Assembly (NCBI GenBank): GCA_025766275.1
Contig: JAFKAC010000281.1
Coordinates: forward strand, 1-32,609
Length of the DNA stretch: 32,609 nucleotides
Source: Lactarius indigo
Taxonomy: Eukaryota; Basidiomycota; Agaricomycetes; Russulales; Russulaceae
Direction of reading: 5' to 3'
Each line of letters starts with the position of its first letter. The first letter of the stretch is position 1. The position numbers and the translations under genes are program-made. The notes beneath the pieces are model-generated. The model ran no database searches. It saw only the letters and a list, made by a program, of their open reading frames with translations, and was not told the DNA's origin. Positions 8,886-20,024 of this stretch are shown here, piece by piece.

Positions 8886-10954
8886 TCATACCGATTTGCT
8901 GATGTCGACTGTAGCACGCTCTGAATGATGGTCAAGTTTGCCCTGTGGGAAGTCGGTTTCCCCCGAGTGATGTACACTGAGTGAGACAGCGGATGTGGAC
9001 CTGTCGGCCTTGCTCCATTGCTCGATTCGGATCGACGACACGTTGAAGGCATTGCGGGTTTTGTCGGCGCTTGACCGTTCACGACTGACGTAGTCCCGAC
9101 TATTCAACCTGAGGGTAACAGCAGTCAGAAGCTGAACTCACTAGACATGCTAAATTAACTCCTTACATGGCAAGGAGAGCATTCACGTAGACTATAAGGA
9201 CAAACGTCAGTTAATTTGTCTCCCTGCCCAGTATTATTTACATACGTACATTTACTCATCGGCCAAAAAAAAACCTGCCATATCATAGAGGAAGGCTCCA
9301 TTGCAAACTGGTCATAGAATTTCAAAGCGGCAAGGTATGCAAGGGAAGTCCCTTACGCTGATAAGCACTACGGTGGCGAGAACGCTGTTTGGGTTAGTGT
9401 GTTCGGCCGATTTCAGTGACGTAGCTCAGGATCTCACCTTGTCAGTAAACCCGAATTGATACTGTAAGTCATCCAGGTCATGATAATGGAATCAGTCCTG
9501 TGCACGAAACTCAGCCAAATCTGCGGCGTAGATGGGAAAAATTGAACTCGCCTTGCGAACCCAGTCTTCTTGTGGTAGAGAGACCAGCACATGGTGAGAG
9601 CGATTAAAATGTCCGCTACGACCCCTGACCCTAACGCAATGCAGGTCACAGGCTACCAAGTCATCAAGGGTAAGCGGATGCAGAAGAGGCGAAGGTCGAG
9701 GCTTACGATCAAGGAGGTAAAAAGGGACCAGTGCTTGAGGGCGGCCCTGGCGATATGTTTCGAATGTCTGAATGGTGCCAGGGAATTGACCAAACATACG
9801 CTTTAACGGTGAACACTAGAATGCAACGTTTAGACATAATTCAAGTTCACGGACTAGGTACGAAATGGAAAGCGAATAACCTACCGAATGCAAGGGCTGT
9901 AATGATGCAAAGGAAGACGATTATGAATATACCTCCCAAGAGATTACATGGGTGTTTACCGAAGCAAATAGTGCCGAATACCACCTGTGAAGGCACGTTG
10001 AGAAGTGCCCCACGGAGTCAGCTACGGCAAACCTACGATGATGGCCGGGATGATGGTACTCCTGCTCACTGACAGAAAATCAAGCTGTAGCTCGGACTTC
10101 TAGTCAAGGGCAGAGGGTAATACTCACCAATGTAAACTCGTCTTGCATAGTAGCTACGCTGCATCAGGACAGTCGCAAACAAGAGACCTAGTGCAAAGGC
10201 GTACAGTCGAACCATATAATTGACGAGCGCCTGCAACGATCGTTAGTGAGTATGAAATGACTTACAGAAGTTATAGCGGCATACGTTGACGTCAACCTGA
10301 AACTACGGTGAATGTACAGTAAGCGGATGAAGCAAGGCACAGTTTCAAACGTCACGTACATTCATAGCCCTGAGGTCCAAATCAGAAACAACCGTGACCT
10401 CGTCTCAAGGTCAACTTACCACATATTATAGCCCAGAATTTCGACGTTGCCGAAATTCAGAACCAGGTACCTGCAGGAATGAACTAATGAATGGTAGAGT
10501 GGATGTCGCTGTCTTACCAATATACGGAATAGACGCATAGAACCGTGTGCAGGGTATCCACTATACTAATGAAACAATGAAATCCGGGCGCCGGGCTGGA
10601 ATCCGAAATACACTACCCACAATATGACCGCAATAAATAACTTGAGAGCCTTTGAGTCTCTATTCCCGTATTGCCTGGGTCTGATGAGTCCAGCGATATC
10701 GAGAGGAGTGTGTTAATTACCAGTAATATATCCATCTATATGAACAAAGTTTCCGAGTCGGTGTGAGAAAGGAGACAGTGTTCATCGGGGCTCACGTTTG
10801 CAAAATCGTTATACCAAAGAGCCTAGACGATCACCAGCTCAGTAGAATTTTCAGAAAGAAAGGGCTCATGAGGGGCCCACATGATACTGATAGCCATCCC
10901 TATGAATGAACACCCATAGGTATTCCGGATGTCAACGACGGTATTGCCAAGCAT
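8886..10954 (-). CDS. DUF6534 family seven-TM-like membrane protein
   Basis: Predicted 342-residue protein of the Agaricomycete DUF6534 family; function unknown. I read 20 exons on the minus strand whose lengths (74, 27, 15, 63, 48, 51, 10, 18, 103, 32, 25, 12, 16, 40, 101, 60, 28, 58, 25, 223 nt) total 343 codons. The series begins at ATG 10954-10952. Anchors: exon 1 10954-10881, exon 9 10230-10128, exon 15 9652-9552, exon 16 9497-9438, exon 20 9108-8886. Family hallmarks occur in order: LFGITILQTWIYYW, DSKALKLFIAVILW, VDTLHTVLCVYSVYWYL, NFGNVE, FQVDVNALV, LGSGVVADILIALTM, KKTGFARTDSIIMTW, YSINSGLLT and YVNALLAMLNSRDYV. Intron 15 (9551-9498) begins with GC, not GT. The exon 4/5 junction is uncertain: the best GT-AG choice adds two residues (VVIVD) relative to the family. 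The C-tail is Ser-rich and polar. Confidence 0.82.
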
Positions 10955-11376
10955 GTCGAGTCAATCACGCTGGGTTGTGTCTTTCAGGGTGTCCAGGTTG
11001 CCCTCGTAAAAGAACACAAAAAAGGTGGGGAAAGGGGGAGAGAGCAGCGAAGTCTTGAGAGCGCCGAAGTAACCATCCGTTTATTTTGATTTTCGAGGTA
11101 CAGCAAACAGTGTGAAGGCGGAGAGGTGCAGCAGACGGGCGGTCACTTCTGCCATGGTAAGTTAGTACCTTTACTGCGGCAATTCGGGCCTAATTGAGTT
11201 TGTGTTCCATTTTTAGTCATATAGCCGACGATGTGCTGGCCCTCCGGCCATGACTCCGAGTCATGTCATCACCTCGACAATTGCAATCTCGGGCCCATCT
11301 TCCGGTCCGTCCCTGACCCAGAAAACCTTCACTAGTGTCTTACTCGTGTCAACTCTTCATACACTACCCCTCCGTG
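10955..11376. promoter_or_regulatory. Divergent intergenic region
   Basis: This 422-bp gap separates the start of the minus-strand DUF6534 gene from the start of DMT copy C, so both promoters must lie here. A minus-strand ATG in good context at about 11155 opens only about 24 codons and was not used. No TATA box was assigned with confidence. Confidence 0.5.
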
Positions 11377-13133
11377 ATGACAAACGCGTCCAATTCTGAT
11401 TTACTTACTAGCAGAGAGGGCCTACCTACACTACCGGATGAGACATCGCCTCTACTAAAGCCCAAGCACGCACATGCGCCACCGTGGCGTTCTGCACTGT
11501 CGTTGTTTTTAGATAATAATACGGGACTCTTGTTAGTTGCAGCCTCTCAGGTATTCTTTTCGGCGATGAACATGGCGGTCAAATTGCTCAACAGTTTGGA
11601 CGAGCCTGTGCCAACTTTCGAGGTGTGACGCACCCCGAACAGGTTTTCCTTCCCAGAGCTGACTTCTTCCATGACTCGTGTAACTTAGTTGATACTGGTT
11701 CGAATGGTACGTAACCCGATAAGTCCTTGCACAAAACCACCAAAATTACAGTAATTGCGGTATAGGTAATTACATATGCTGGCTCGGTCGCATACATGTA
11801 CGTCCTTCCCCTGTTTCCAGAGACCATAGCTAATCCCTATCAGGTACTGGAAGAAAATTCCTGACCCGTTGCTCGGTCCCAAGGGTGTTAGGACCCTGCT
11901 GGTGTTCCGGGGTTTCAGCGGGTGCGAAGCTTTCTAGCGGTGTGCGCGCAGTCTTGCGAATGCTCCGACTCGTATCCTAGGTTCTTTGGTCTTTCCGGAG
12001 TGTATTTCTCTTTGCAATACTTGTCACTGTCCGACGCGACGGTGTTGACGTTCATGGTACCGATTTTTACCGGCTTCTCCGGAGCCGTTTTCCTCAAGGA
12101 GTCTCTCTCTCTTAGGGAATTACTTGCTGGGTGTAAGTCTGCTACACGCTCTCTGTGAATTCAGCTCACCAGATGATAGTATGCAGCTTTCTTGGAGTCA
12201 TATTAATCGCACGGCCACAGTTTCTGTTCGGTAGCCCGCAGTCATTCATGGACTCACCTGAAGTTACGCCAACTCAAAGGATGCTATCTGTCATGTCAGA
12301 AGGATCTCGTCCTACACAAGGACATTCAGCTCACCTTATCATATAGTGCAGCTCTAATTGGCGTCGTCGGCGCAACTGGTGCCTGTGAGCGTTCTTTCCG
12401 CCATGTTTCCACTTTTAACAGAGCTTTGACTTTCCTTTACAGACACGCTTATCCGGGCGATTGGGAAACGAGCCCATGTTCTCCATTCTATGATGTCCTT
12501 CTCTTCGCAATGCGTGCTAGGGTCCACTCTAGGGTACGCCCCTGGAACTCCCCAAGGAAACTTCTGAACTCGTGTTCTAGAATGATTTTGTTTAAGGTTC
12601 CTCTAGTCCTACCTACGCGCTTCCTGTGGTTGGTTATGCTATTTCTTATCGGCATATTCGGCTTTCTTGCACAGGTGTGCCATGGAGTGCTATTACGTTC
12701 ATCGCCACGTAGTCTGACCTGACTATTTTCAACTTATAAAGACACTTTTAACGATGGGACTTCAACGTGAAACGGCAGGACGCGGTACTCTCGCAATTTA
12801 TACCTCGGTACGTCTTCCGTGCATTGTCTGGATGAAAATGAGTCTCAACTGCGACCGTTGCGACAGATTGTCTTTGCTACTATGTTCGAATTTACTGTTT
12901 TTCATACCACACCTCCAACTCTCTCGATCATTGGGGCGTTGATGATTGTCGGCTCAGCTATCTATACCACCGTAAACTTTCCCGTATCCTCTCTCACCGA
13001 CCCTATGCTCACTCTTGCACAGCTGACCAAGCAGGCGACTGCCATTGCTACCAAGCCAGCGAGTGGTACCATTTCGGAGCGATCAGAGGATGGTACTTCG
13101 GCCTTAGATCGTGATGATGACCCAGAAGCATGA
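11377..13133 (+). CDS. EamA/DMT-type membrane transporter, copy C
   Basis: Predicted 381-residue transporter. Exons: 11377-11622, 11689-11706, 11766-11797, 11844-11921, 11981-12132, 12180-12294, 12347-12384, 12443-12533, 12581-12674, 12742-12807, 12867-12971, 13023-13133; 1146 nt in frame. The first exon is about 15 codons shorter than in the other copies, because the segment before PPWRSALSLFLDNN lacks the ISERW block, but TM1 is complete. Landmarks are YFSLQYLSLSDATVLTF, ARPQFLFGSPQ, LIRAIGKRAHVLHS and GLQRETAGRGTLAIYTS. The C-tail SGTISERSEDGT...DDDPEA closely resembles that of copy D, so C and D look like the most recent pair. The ATG at 11377 is the first in frame. Confidence 0.9.
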
Positions 13134-13681
13134 AAATTGGCTTCATTATGTCCGAAGCTTCCATTTATCGCAAAGGTTGTGGGCATTATTGCTGGCCACT
13201 ATCAGCAGGCGGAAAGGTAATTGGCGATGATCTGGTCGGTGTCATGGTGGGCTGTAGTTCTCCCGACCCGATGCCTAGTATCGTGCGCCTCGACTACAGT
13301 AGCAGAAGACATACTATAAAGCTATTTGGGTGACTGTCGCACGGTCGCCGGGCCTGAACTGACCGGGCACCCAGGCTGGGAAGTCGAGTAAGGCGCCTCC
13401 GTCTTCCGTGTCAGCGACTCTCAGGCTCTATCAAAGCCTTTAGGTTGTACTGTGCCTTCCCTACGCTGCTTTTGAACTTTGGAGTGTGCACAGAGACGAA
13501 TGTTACTGAGGTAACCGCTCGACTCGTCGGTAATGCAAGTAATTATGTAACCTGAGGTTCACGACCACTCAGTTGAGCGTCGTCGCGCGTCATCGCGTCA
13601 TCCACTGACAGCTACTGACAGAGCTCATTTCGGAGTCAGCAGCCCTCCGCCAGTCGTCCAGCTCTTCCATAGCCTTCCTTG
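13134..13681. other. Intergenic between DMT copies C and D
   Basis: The first about 90 bp (AGCTTCCATTTATCGCAAAG, then GTTGTGGGCATTATTGC) resemble the DNA just downstream of copies D and E, so 3' flanks were duplicated with the genes. The rest should be the promoter of copy D. No gene was recognised. Confidence 0.5.
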
Positions 13682-15469
13682 ATGGCCACTGTGCACCTTG
13701 TTTATCCTTCAGTCATCTCGTCCGCGTTGTTGTCGCCCGATTCAGAGTCGCCGGCTGGTGGAGAGCCCGCATCTCTCCAGGATGAAACGTCGCCGTTGCT
13801 ACAGCCCAAGCATACGCCACGACCAACGGTCTCTGAATGGTGGAACTCTGCACAGCCATCATTTTTCGATGACAATTTAGGATTGCTGTTGATCGCAGCC
13901 TCTCAGCTCTTCTTTTCGGCGATGAACACGTCAGTTAAGTGGCTCAATAGTTCCGACGAACCCGTGCCGACTCTTGAGGTGTGTGTGAAGCGTCCTGAAT
14001 CTCCCCCAGAGCTGATTATTTTCCCCATATGCACAGTTGATCCAATTCAGAATGGTATGCAGCCCGATGTGTCGTTGGAGGGTGTCAAAATTGATGACGA
14101 GTTAGACTATCACATACGTTTTCTCAGTTGCATACATGTACTTCTTCCTTCCTTTTCTTTCCGAGGCCGTTGCTGATTGTTATCAGGTACTGGAAGAGAG
14201 TCCCAGACCCATTTATTGGTCCAAAGGGTGTCCGGGCCTTGCTGGTGTTGCGTGGTTTCACAGGGTGCGTATCCTGATAATATGTATGCGGTCTTTTAGA
14301 CGTTGTCGTCGTAGATTCTTAGCTCTTTCCGGGGCATATTTCTCTTTGCAACACCTGTCGTTGTCCGACGCGACAGTGTTAACTTTCATAGCGCCGATTC
14401 TCACAAGTTTCGCTGGGGCTGTCTTTCTCAAGGAGCCCCTCTCTATCGGCGAAACACTTGCCGGGTGTAAGCACTTTGGTCCCCGCTCATTGTGGTTGTC
14501 ATTCACCAGATGGTAGTATGCAGCTTTCTTGGGGTCGTATTGATCTCTCGACCACAATTCTTGTTCGGCGGTTCGCAGGCGTTTCTAGATCCATCTGAAG
14601 GCCTACCAGTAGCCACACCCACCGAGAGAATGATATCTGTCACGTCAGGAAGAACTCGTCTCGCGTCCAGATATTCATCTTACATTTGTCTAGCGCAGCT
14701 CTAATTGGTGTCCTTGGGGCAACTGGTACCTGTGAGCCTGCTTCCCTCCGGGTGCCCATACACTACACCTTCTCGCCCAGATACGGTTCTCCGGGCGATC
14801 GGAAAACGAGCACACGTTCTCCATTCTCTCATGTTTTTCTCCTCGCAAAGTGTGCTAGCTTCTACATTAGGGTGCGCCTTACCCTAGCTCCCCGAGGGAT
14901 CACCCCGACACTCGGTTTAGGATGATATTATTCAAGATTCCTCTAGTCATGCCCACACGTATCTCGTGGCTAGCCATGCTACTTTTTATCGGGGTACTTG
15001 GCTTACTTGCACAAGTAAGACTTCCAGTATCACTCCGTTCTTCGCCTCATCGACTGACTGTTCTATTCCCGACCTACGAAGATACTTTTGGCGATGGGAC
15101 TCCAACGCGAAACAGCAGGCCGCGGTACTCTTGCAGTTTATACCTCAGTATGTCCTCTGTATGTTCGCATAATCCGGATGCGTATGTCGACCGTGGTCTT
15201 TGTGACAGATTATTTTCGCCGTTATGTTTGAGCTTACTGTCTTCCATACCACACCTTCAGCTTTCTCGATCACCGGGGCGTCGATCATCATGAGCTCGTC
15301 TATCTATACTACCGTAATCTTGCCTCTATCAATTCTTGCCTAACTTCTGCTCACGTCCGCATAGCTGACAAAGAGGAAGGCTGCCACCAAGACTGCGAGT
15401 GGTACCACCTCGGAGCGGTCAGTAGGTGGGACTACGACCCCGGACTGCGATGATGACCCAGAAGCATGA
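13682..15469 (+). CDS. EamA/DMT-type membrane transporter, copy D
   Basis: Predicted 400-residue transporter, the longest copy. Exons: 13682-13978, 14037-14054, 14106-14137, 14187-14264, 14315-14466, 14517-14643, 14694-14731, 14781-14871, 14921-15014, 15082-15147, 15209-15313, 15365-15469; 1203 nt in frame. The extra length is in the loop after TM5 (exon 6, DPSEGLPVATPTERM). Landmarks are LLLIAASQLFFSAMNTSVKW, YFSLQHLSLSDATVLTFIAP, ISRPQFLFGG, VLRAIGKRAHVLHS, KIPLVMPTR and GLQRETAGRGTLAVYTS. All splice phases match the other copies, and every intron has GT...AG ends. The gene appears intact. Confidence 0.9.
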
Positions 15470-16065
15470 AGATCTACCCTGAGGCTTTCTTGTATCCGAT
15501 ACATTGCAAATACTTGCGAGTGTTGTGGGCCATCATCGGCATCGGTAAGGCAAAAATGCTATTGGCGTTGCAAGTATTGTCACGTGCTGATTCTCAATAG
15601 TGCAGGGACCATTCGCACGATTTTCGGGCCGTGTCAAACTTGACTGTACACGGGCGTTGTCGGACGATTCGTGTCCGGATCCGCACAATTTGTCTTTATA
15701 CTGGACTGCAAAGTCTGGAGTGTATAGACGATATAGACGACTACAATTAGTGTCAGAACACGTATGTAAAGCCCCAGGCCACGCTGTACTAAAGAAGTTC
15801 TTCTGGAAATAACTAAATAGTCTTCAAGTTTCGCCGACACCTGCGAGCGAGGCTGTACCGATGTCAAGACCGATGTTCATCAATACCCATGGGCCGGATT
15901 AATCTTTGATCTTATCAAAGATCTTAAATTAGTTTGACTATCCCGCTCATTCACCGAACTGATAGGATTACTTTCAGCGACCTGTTTATTCTCCTGTCTC
16001 CGGTAGTTATGAAGGCACCTTAGATACATCTTATCATGTGAATCACGCCGTATAAACTGATTCAA
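15470..16065. other. Intergenic downstream of DMT copy D
   Basis: The first about 80 bp resemble the 3' flanks of copies C and E. A short palindromic stretch, TTTGATCTTATCAAAGATCTTAAA, spans about 15905-15928 (AAGATC-type inverted words). No gene was recognised on either strand. Confidence 0.45.
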
Positions 16066-16871
16066 ATATGCGCAAGGATCTATCTTGTCATGTATTGTTT
16101 GGCATGTTTGCCTCAAGGGGCCAAGATTCGGGCGCTTCACTGGTATTGCCCCTTCCACTGCGGCGAACTTCTCACGCTGGCCCTTAGTTGAATCACAGCA
16201 GAGGAATCCACTGGCAAGAGTTACTTGGACGTGCACATTTGTCCCGTGCCTGTGGCTGCTGATCACAACGAATCTTGTCTCGTCTCGTGAACGCGTGAAC
16301 AATTATTATCCGCTTGGTTATCTGAACTCCGGTTGACCTCAGCTTGGACCTGAGCGCCGAGCGCCGAGCTCTCAAACTCAAGCCCTATTCTGATACTACC
16401 TGATATCAAGTGCACGAACAGTATTTCTTGTACCTGGCATCTGGGTGAGGCGGAGAGGCCTGTCGTGCGACCAGAACTGAAGTTCAATGACCTTCCGACC
16501 CTCAATTTTCTTGGAGTCGGTACGACGGTGTTGCAATTTTTCTCACGACGGAAAGCTGGTACCTGCTCTCATGTCCTGCTTCATCTATCTGATCTGGTGA
16601 CTTGAATCAGCTTCACGTAAAGAGGCGGTATGCTTCTCCTAGATACTCACATATGCCCTGAGTCGCGAAAAAACCCGCATGGTCGCAAAATACACGCCAT
16701 CAAGAAACGTCCCACGGTGTCTCATGAGAAAGCTTTGGACCCTGATTGAGATCTGATTCCAGACCTTCCAGACTTTAAAAGCCCCATCAACATCCTCGCT
16801 AAATTTTGCTGTGATTCAGTTGTGATTCACTGCTGCTTCCTCAACTATAGCCCCCTGTCCCAACTCAAGCC
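16066..16871 (+). promoter_or_regulatory. Upstream region of aspartic protease 1, duplicated
   Basis: This region aligns in blocks with 20025-21159 upstream of protease 2. Shared words include AGAGTTACTTGGACGTG, ATTTCTT...CATCTGG, CCCACGGTGTCTCATGA and the proximal CCAGACTTTAAAAGCC. The TTTAAAA at 16774-16780 lies about 92 bp before the ATG, at the same distance as in the second copy. It is the best TATA candidate in the window. Confidence 0.65.
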
Positions 16872-18393
16872 ATGCTTTTTACTACACCACTCACGGCTAT
16901 CCTCTTAATTTCCGTCGGCGTCGCGGCGGACCATATCGTCGTTCGCGAAGCACCGGTTTCGCTGCCAATTGCTAGACACCTCAACATCACCGGCGCCCAT
17001 GACCTCCTCCGAAAGGATCAGGCTCGTGCAAAAAAGATGTTTGTCGGCAGCAAAGTAAAACGGAGTGGCTCCCCCGCCAGTTTTAGTGTCACTAATCAAG
17101 CAGTTGTTTACGGGGCCAACGTCGGCATTGGTTCCCCCCCTACCTTCTGTGAGTGATGCTCGCTGAAGGCCGCTTTACAAAGACTCCTACACAAGCTATT
17201 AGACAACCTCCTCATCGACACGGGATGCACGAATCTTTGGATAGGTGGCGGGAAGGCCTATGTTCAGACCAGCAGCAGTATGTCTTTACCAGGTACCGTG
17301 GTAAGTATCACGCCTTCCGATCAGTCGCTAGCCCCAACTAATGATCTGCCAGTGTGAGTCATGCGGAGTGGGGTTCTGTGGTGAGCTTCTCTCCACGAAG
17401 GCCATTTCCGCTAGTTTTAACCCCACTTCTCCAGGAAAGGAGTTTTCAGACATCGTGACCCTCAGCCCTACCCTCGTCTTTAGAGCGTCAATAGGTGTTG
17501 CCCCAACTGGTTCAGATGGCTTCGACGGTGTCCTTGGGTGGGTCTGAAGTTCATCGCTGTTACTAAATTGCGCTCACGCACTACTTCATAGACTTGGCCC
17601 TCCGGACTTGACAACTGGCACCTTGACCATAATCCCGGACAGCCTCTTCTCCCAAGGGATTATCCCTGCCGACCTTGTTTCAGTGTCTTTTGAGCCAACG
17701 ACCAATGCATCGGTCACGAATGGCGAGTTGACCTTCGGCGGCACCGACGCCACTAAGTTCACTGGAACAATCACGTTCATGTGAGCACGCATGGTCACCG
17801 AGCTCTTACCCTAGCATGTCCACGCTTATGCGAAACTCGGTAGCCCCTGTACGACGACTTTTCCCGCCAGTGAATTCTGGGGTATCAATGGTTCCATCCG
17901 GTACGGTGCTTCTACCACCATCCTATCGACCACTGCTGGAATTATCGACTCTGGAACTACCCTCGTCCTCATCGCCACTGGTAAGTGCCCATTGCTCTTA
18001 ACTCCACGGTGTGAGGAAACTAATGATACTCGCGCAGACGCGTTCAACCGCTACAAATCCGCGACTGGTGGTGTCCTTGACGCCTCCACGGGCCTACTCA
18101 AGATCACCTCAACTCAGTTCAGCAACCTTCAGTCGCTTTTCTTCACGTCCGGGGGCAAGTCACTCGAATTTACCGCGAACGCGCAGATCTGGCCACGCTC
18201 ACTCAATACGTTTATCGGCGGCACTGCCGGCAGCATCTACCTAATCGTCAACGACATCGGCTCTCCCACAGGATCGGGCCTTGACTTCATCAACGGCTAC
18301 ACTTTCCTTGAGCGATTCTATGCCGTCTTCGATACTACCAACAACCGCGTCGGCTTCGCCAATACCCCGTTCACCACGGCCACAACCAATTGA
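16872..18393 (+). CDS. Secreted A1 aspartic protease (polyporopepsin type), copy 1
   Basis: Predicted 395-residue pepsin-family preproenzyme. It has a signal peptide at residues 1-19 (LTAILLISVGVAA), a propeptide of about 55 residues ending near KVKRSG, then two lobes. Exons: 16872-17148, 17203-17300, 17353-17380, 17435-17537, 17592-17780, 17844-17980, 18038-18393; they sum to 396 codons in frame. The first catalytic motif is IDTGCTN (Asp98), with Cys where the family has Ser or Thr after DTG. The second is IIDSGTTL (Asp267). The flap reads CESCGVGFCG (126-135), where polyporopepsins have a V-YGSGSFSG-like sequence, so the flap Tyr is replaced by Cys. Relative to copy 2, it lacks 8 residues in exon 5 (before IIPDSLFSQG). 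Both aspartates are kept, so it may be active, but its substrate site must differ from the usual form. Confidence 0.9.
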
Positions 18394-19260
18394 AGGAGAT
18401 AAAATTGGGTGGCGGCCATTACGTCAGATCTGCAGCATCTGGACGGCCAGAATGGATACCGAAGTGTAATTTTTTGTTGTTCTATCAGTAGTTTGCTTCC
18501 CTCTCTTTGCCCATGCATACCTCGTGTCTTTCCTTTGGTATAAGTTAGACAGCCTACATGTTACATCCCCCCTTTCAATGCCTTGGTCAACAGTTCTAAT
18601 GGCGGTGCCTTCTTCCGAAGGTCCAACAGCCTAGAATTCGGATGAACGATGACTTGGAGAGTCGATTCTCATACCATTATCGTTTGCCTGCATGTTGTAC
18701 TTCGACGTCGGAACTTCCTCGTATATCGGGGGCGCGGATCTTGAGTGTGAGAGGGGCGACAACGCTGTGGATGATCTTATGGCGATACACAGCCATGAGG
18801 CGTTACGAGCACCAGCATTTCACAAATATGGGTTAGTGGTTGTCGTTGACGGGAGCTCTGGGTTAACCAATAGTACAGTATATAGTTATCATGCGTTGGA
18901 TACTCGGACAGGCCGTAGCTTGGATTGGACATCTCATGCGAGCCTTCTCGGGAGACGCCGCCATAGTTGAGCGCATCCTCGTCCTCAAATGCGACCACGT
19001 GCCTCCTGCAGAAGCCCTCCGACCGAAGACTCTCCTATCCCTTGAAGTAGATGGTATTCCGCTAGCAGTCACGCCCAAAATTGGCCGCGCGCCGTTTGTT
19101 ATACAAATCAAATATGTAGCGTCGAGTCACGCACGCTCCCCAACCGATGGAAGCAGACCTATCGCAGCGCAATTTGAGTGCGCCATCATCTTCGCCGCAG
19201 AAGCAGAGGTTAAAGCGCATGTCGGTGAAGGTACCGTTTGCGTTGGGTATGTTGTGAGAT
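18394..19260. other. Duplicated downstream DNA, no gene assigned
   Basis: Blocks from here (for example CTGCAGCATCTGG, GGCCAGAATGGAT, TCGGAACTTC-TCGTATATCG, CATCTCATGCGAG) recur in order at 22694-23400, so the protease duplication extends past the stop codon. A 123-codon plus-strand frame at 18891-19262 and several minus-strand frames exist; none matches a family I know, and the homologous copy does not keep the same frame. It is therefore probably a non-coding or decayed gene remnant. Confidence 0.5.
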
Positions 19261-20024
19261 AGCATCTCCTCAGCGGCACAGGTGGGGAAGGGGGTGTGAG
19301 GAGCGAGATAGGGGCCGACAGATTGTGGGATGGGCGGGTCTTAGTAGTAGCACTGAATGTAGTGTAGTTGACGTACTGTATGTAGTACGTGAGTCGTCTG
19401 GGTCATATCGAAGCTCCCAGGCAAGTGGGAGAGGCTCTGCGAGCGGCACAGGCTATGCAAGTGGTGTGGCGCGGGAGAAGAGGACGGGGCAGCCAGGAAG
19501 AGCAGTACGGGTACGGGCTGCGCTGAGAGGGGGCCTGGGGAGTGTGTGGTGGAAGGGAGAGATGGAGTGAGACAGTTGAAAATCCGGTACTCGGGCTGTA
19601 TAGTAGGTGCTAGACTGCCATCGCGACTGTATGACATTGTTGACAGCTAAGACCTGTAGGTATAGTTTGGTAATGTGTTGCTGGTGCCGACGAAGAGGAG
19701 GGTGCACACAGATCGAGTTATCAGGGAAGCGGATGACCTTCTGATGTAAGTGAGAACGTGATGTTTCTGTGTAATTACAATTTAGTCGTTGGGTCCAGGC
19801 CGAAGTTCAAGCTTTCAAGGTTATGGATGACCAAAACTGGAAAGATCCTTACAGGGGGGATTGCAAAAAAAAAAAAGACGTGTGGGATGGGACCTTGGAT
19901 GGGACTGTTTCTGCCTTGATTAAGGTTAAGATCTTTGAGAACTTCTCTGATGCGGTTCCAAGGAAGCCCTGGTCGGGTTAATTTTCCGATCTCACAGTAC
20001 TCTCATGGAATTTGCGCTTGCATT
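19261..20024. other. Intergenic spacer between the two protease units
   Basis: The sequence is G/T-rich on the plus strand to about 19600. At 19794-19819 there is a short relic combining GTCCAGGC with the 18-nt word listed under findings. An A-run follows at 19865-19876. No gene is recognised; a minus-strand frame of 84 codons (19453-19707) has no support. Confidence 0.4.

Noticed and set aside
12155..12346. Continuation of DMT exon 6 through the intron to the TAG just before the TM6 exon
   Set aside because: It ends in a stop before TM6. All five copies have a branch-like CTCAC/CTTAC and an AG, and the spliced form restores the family sequence AALIG.
15880..16302. 140-codon minus-strand frame
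   Set aside because: It overlaps the duplicated protease upstream region, shows no domain, and the second duplicate does not keep the frame.
17816..18001. 61-codon frame starting MSTLMRNS in protease 1
   Set aside because: It is a shadow frame. The acceptor at 17843 gives the family sequence TTTFPASEFWG in the correct frame and matches copy 2.
18891..19262. 123-codon plus-strand frame downstream of protease 1
   Set aside because: No recognisable family, and the homologous block near 23200-23400 has a different, broken frame.
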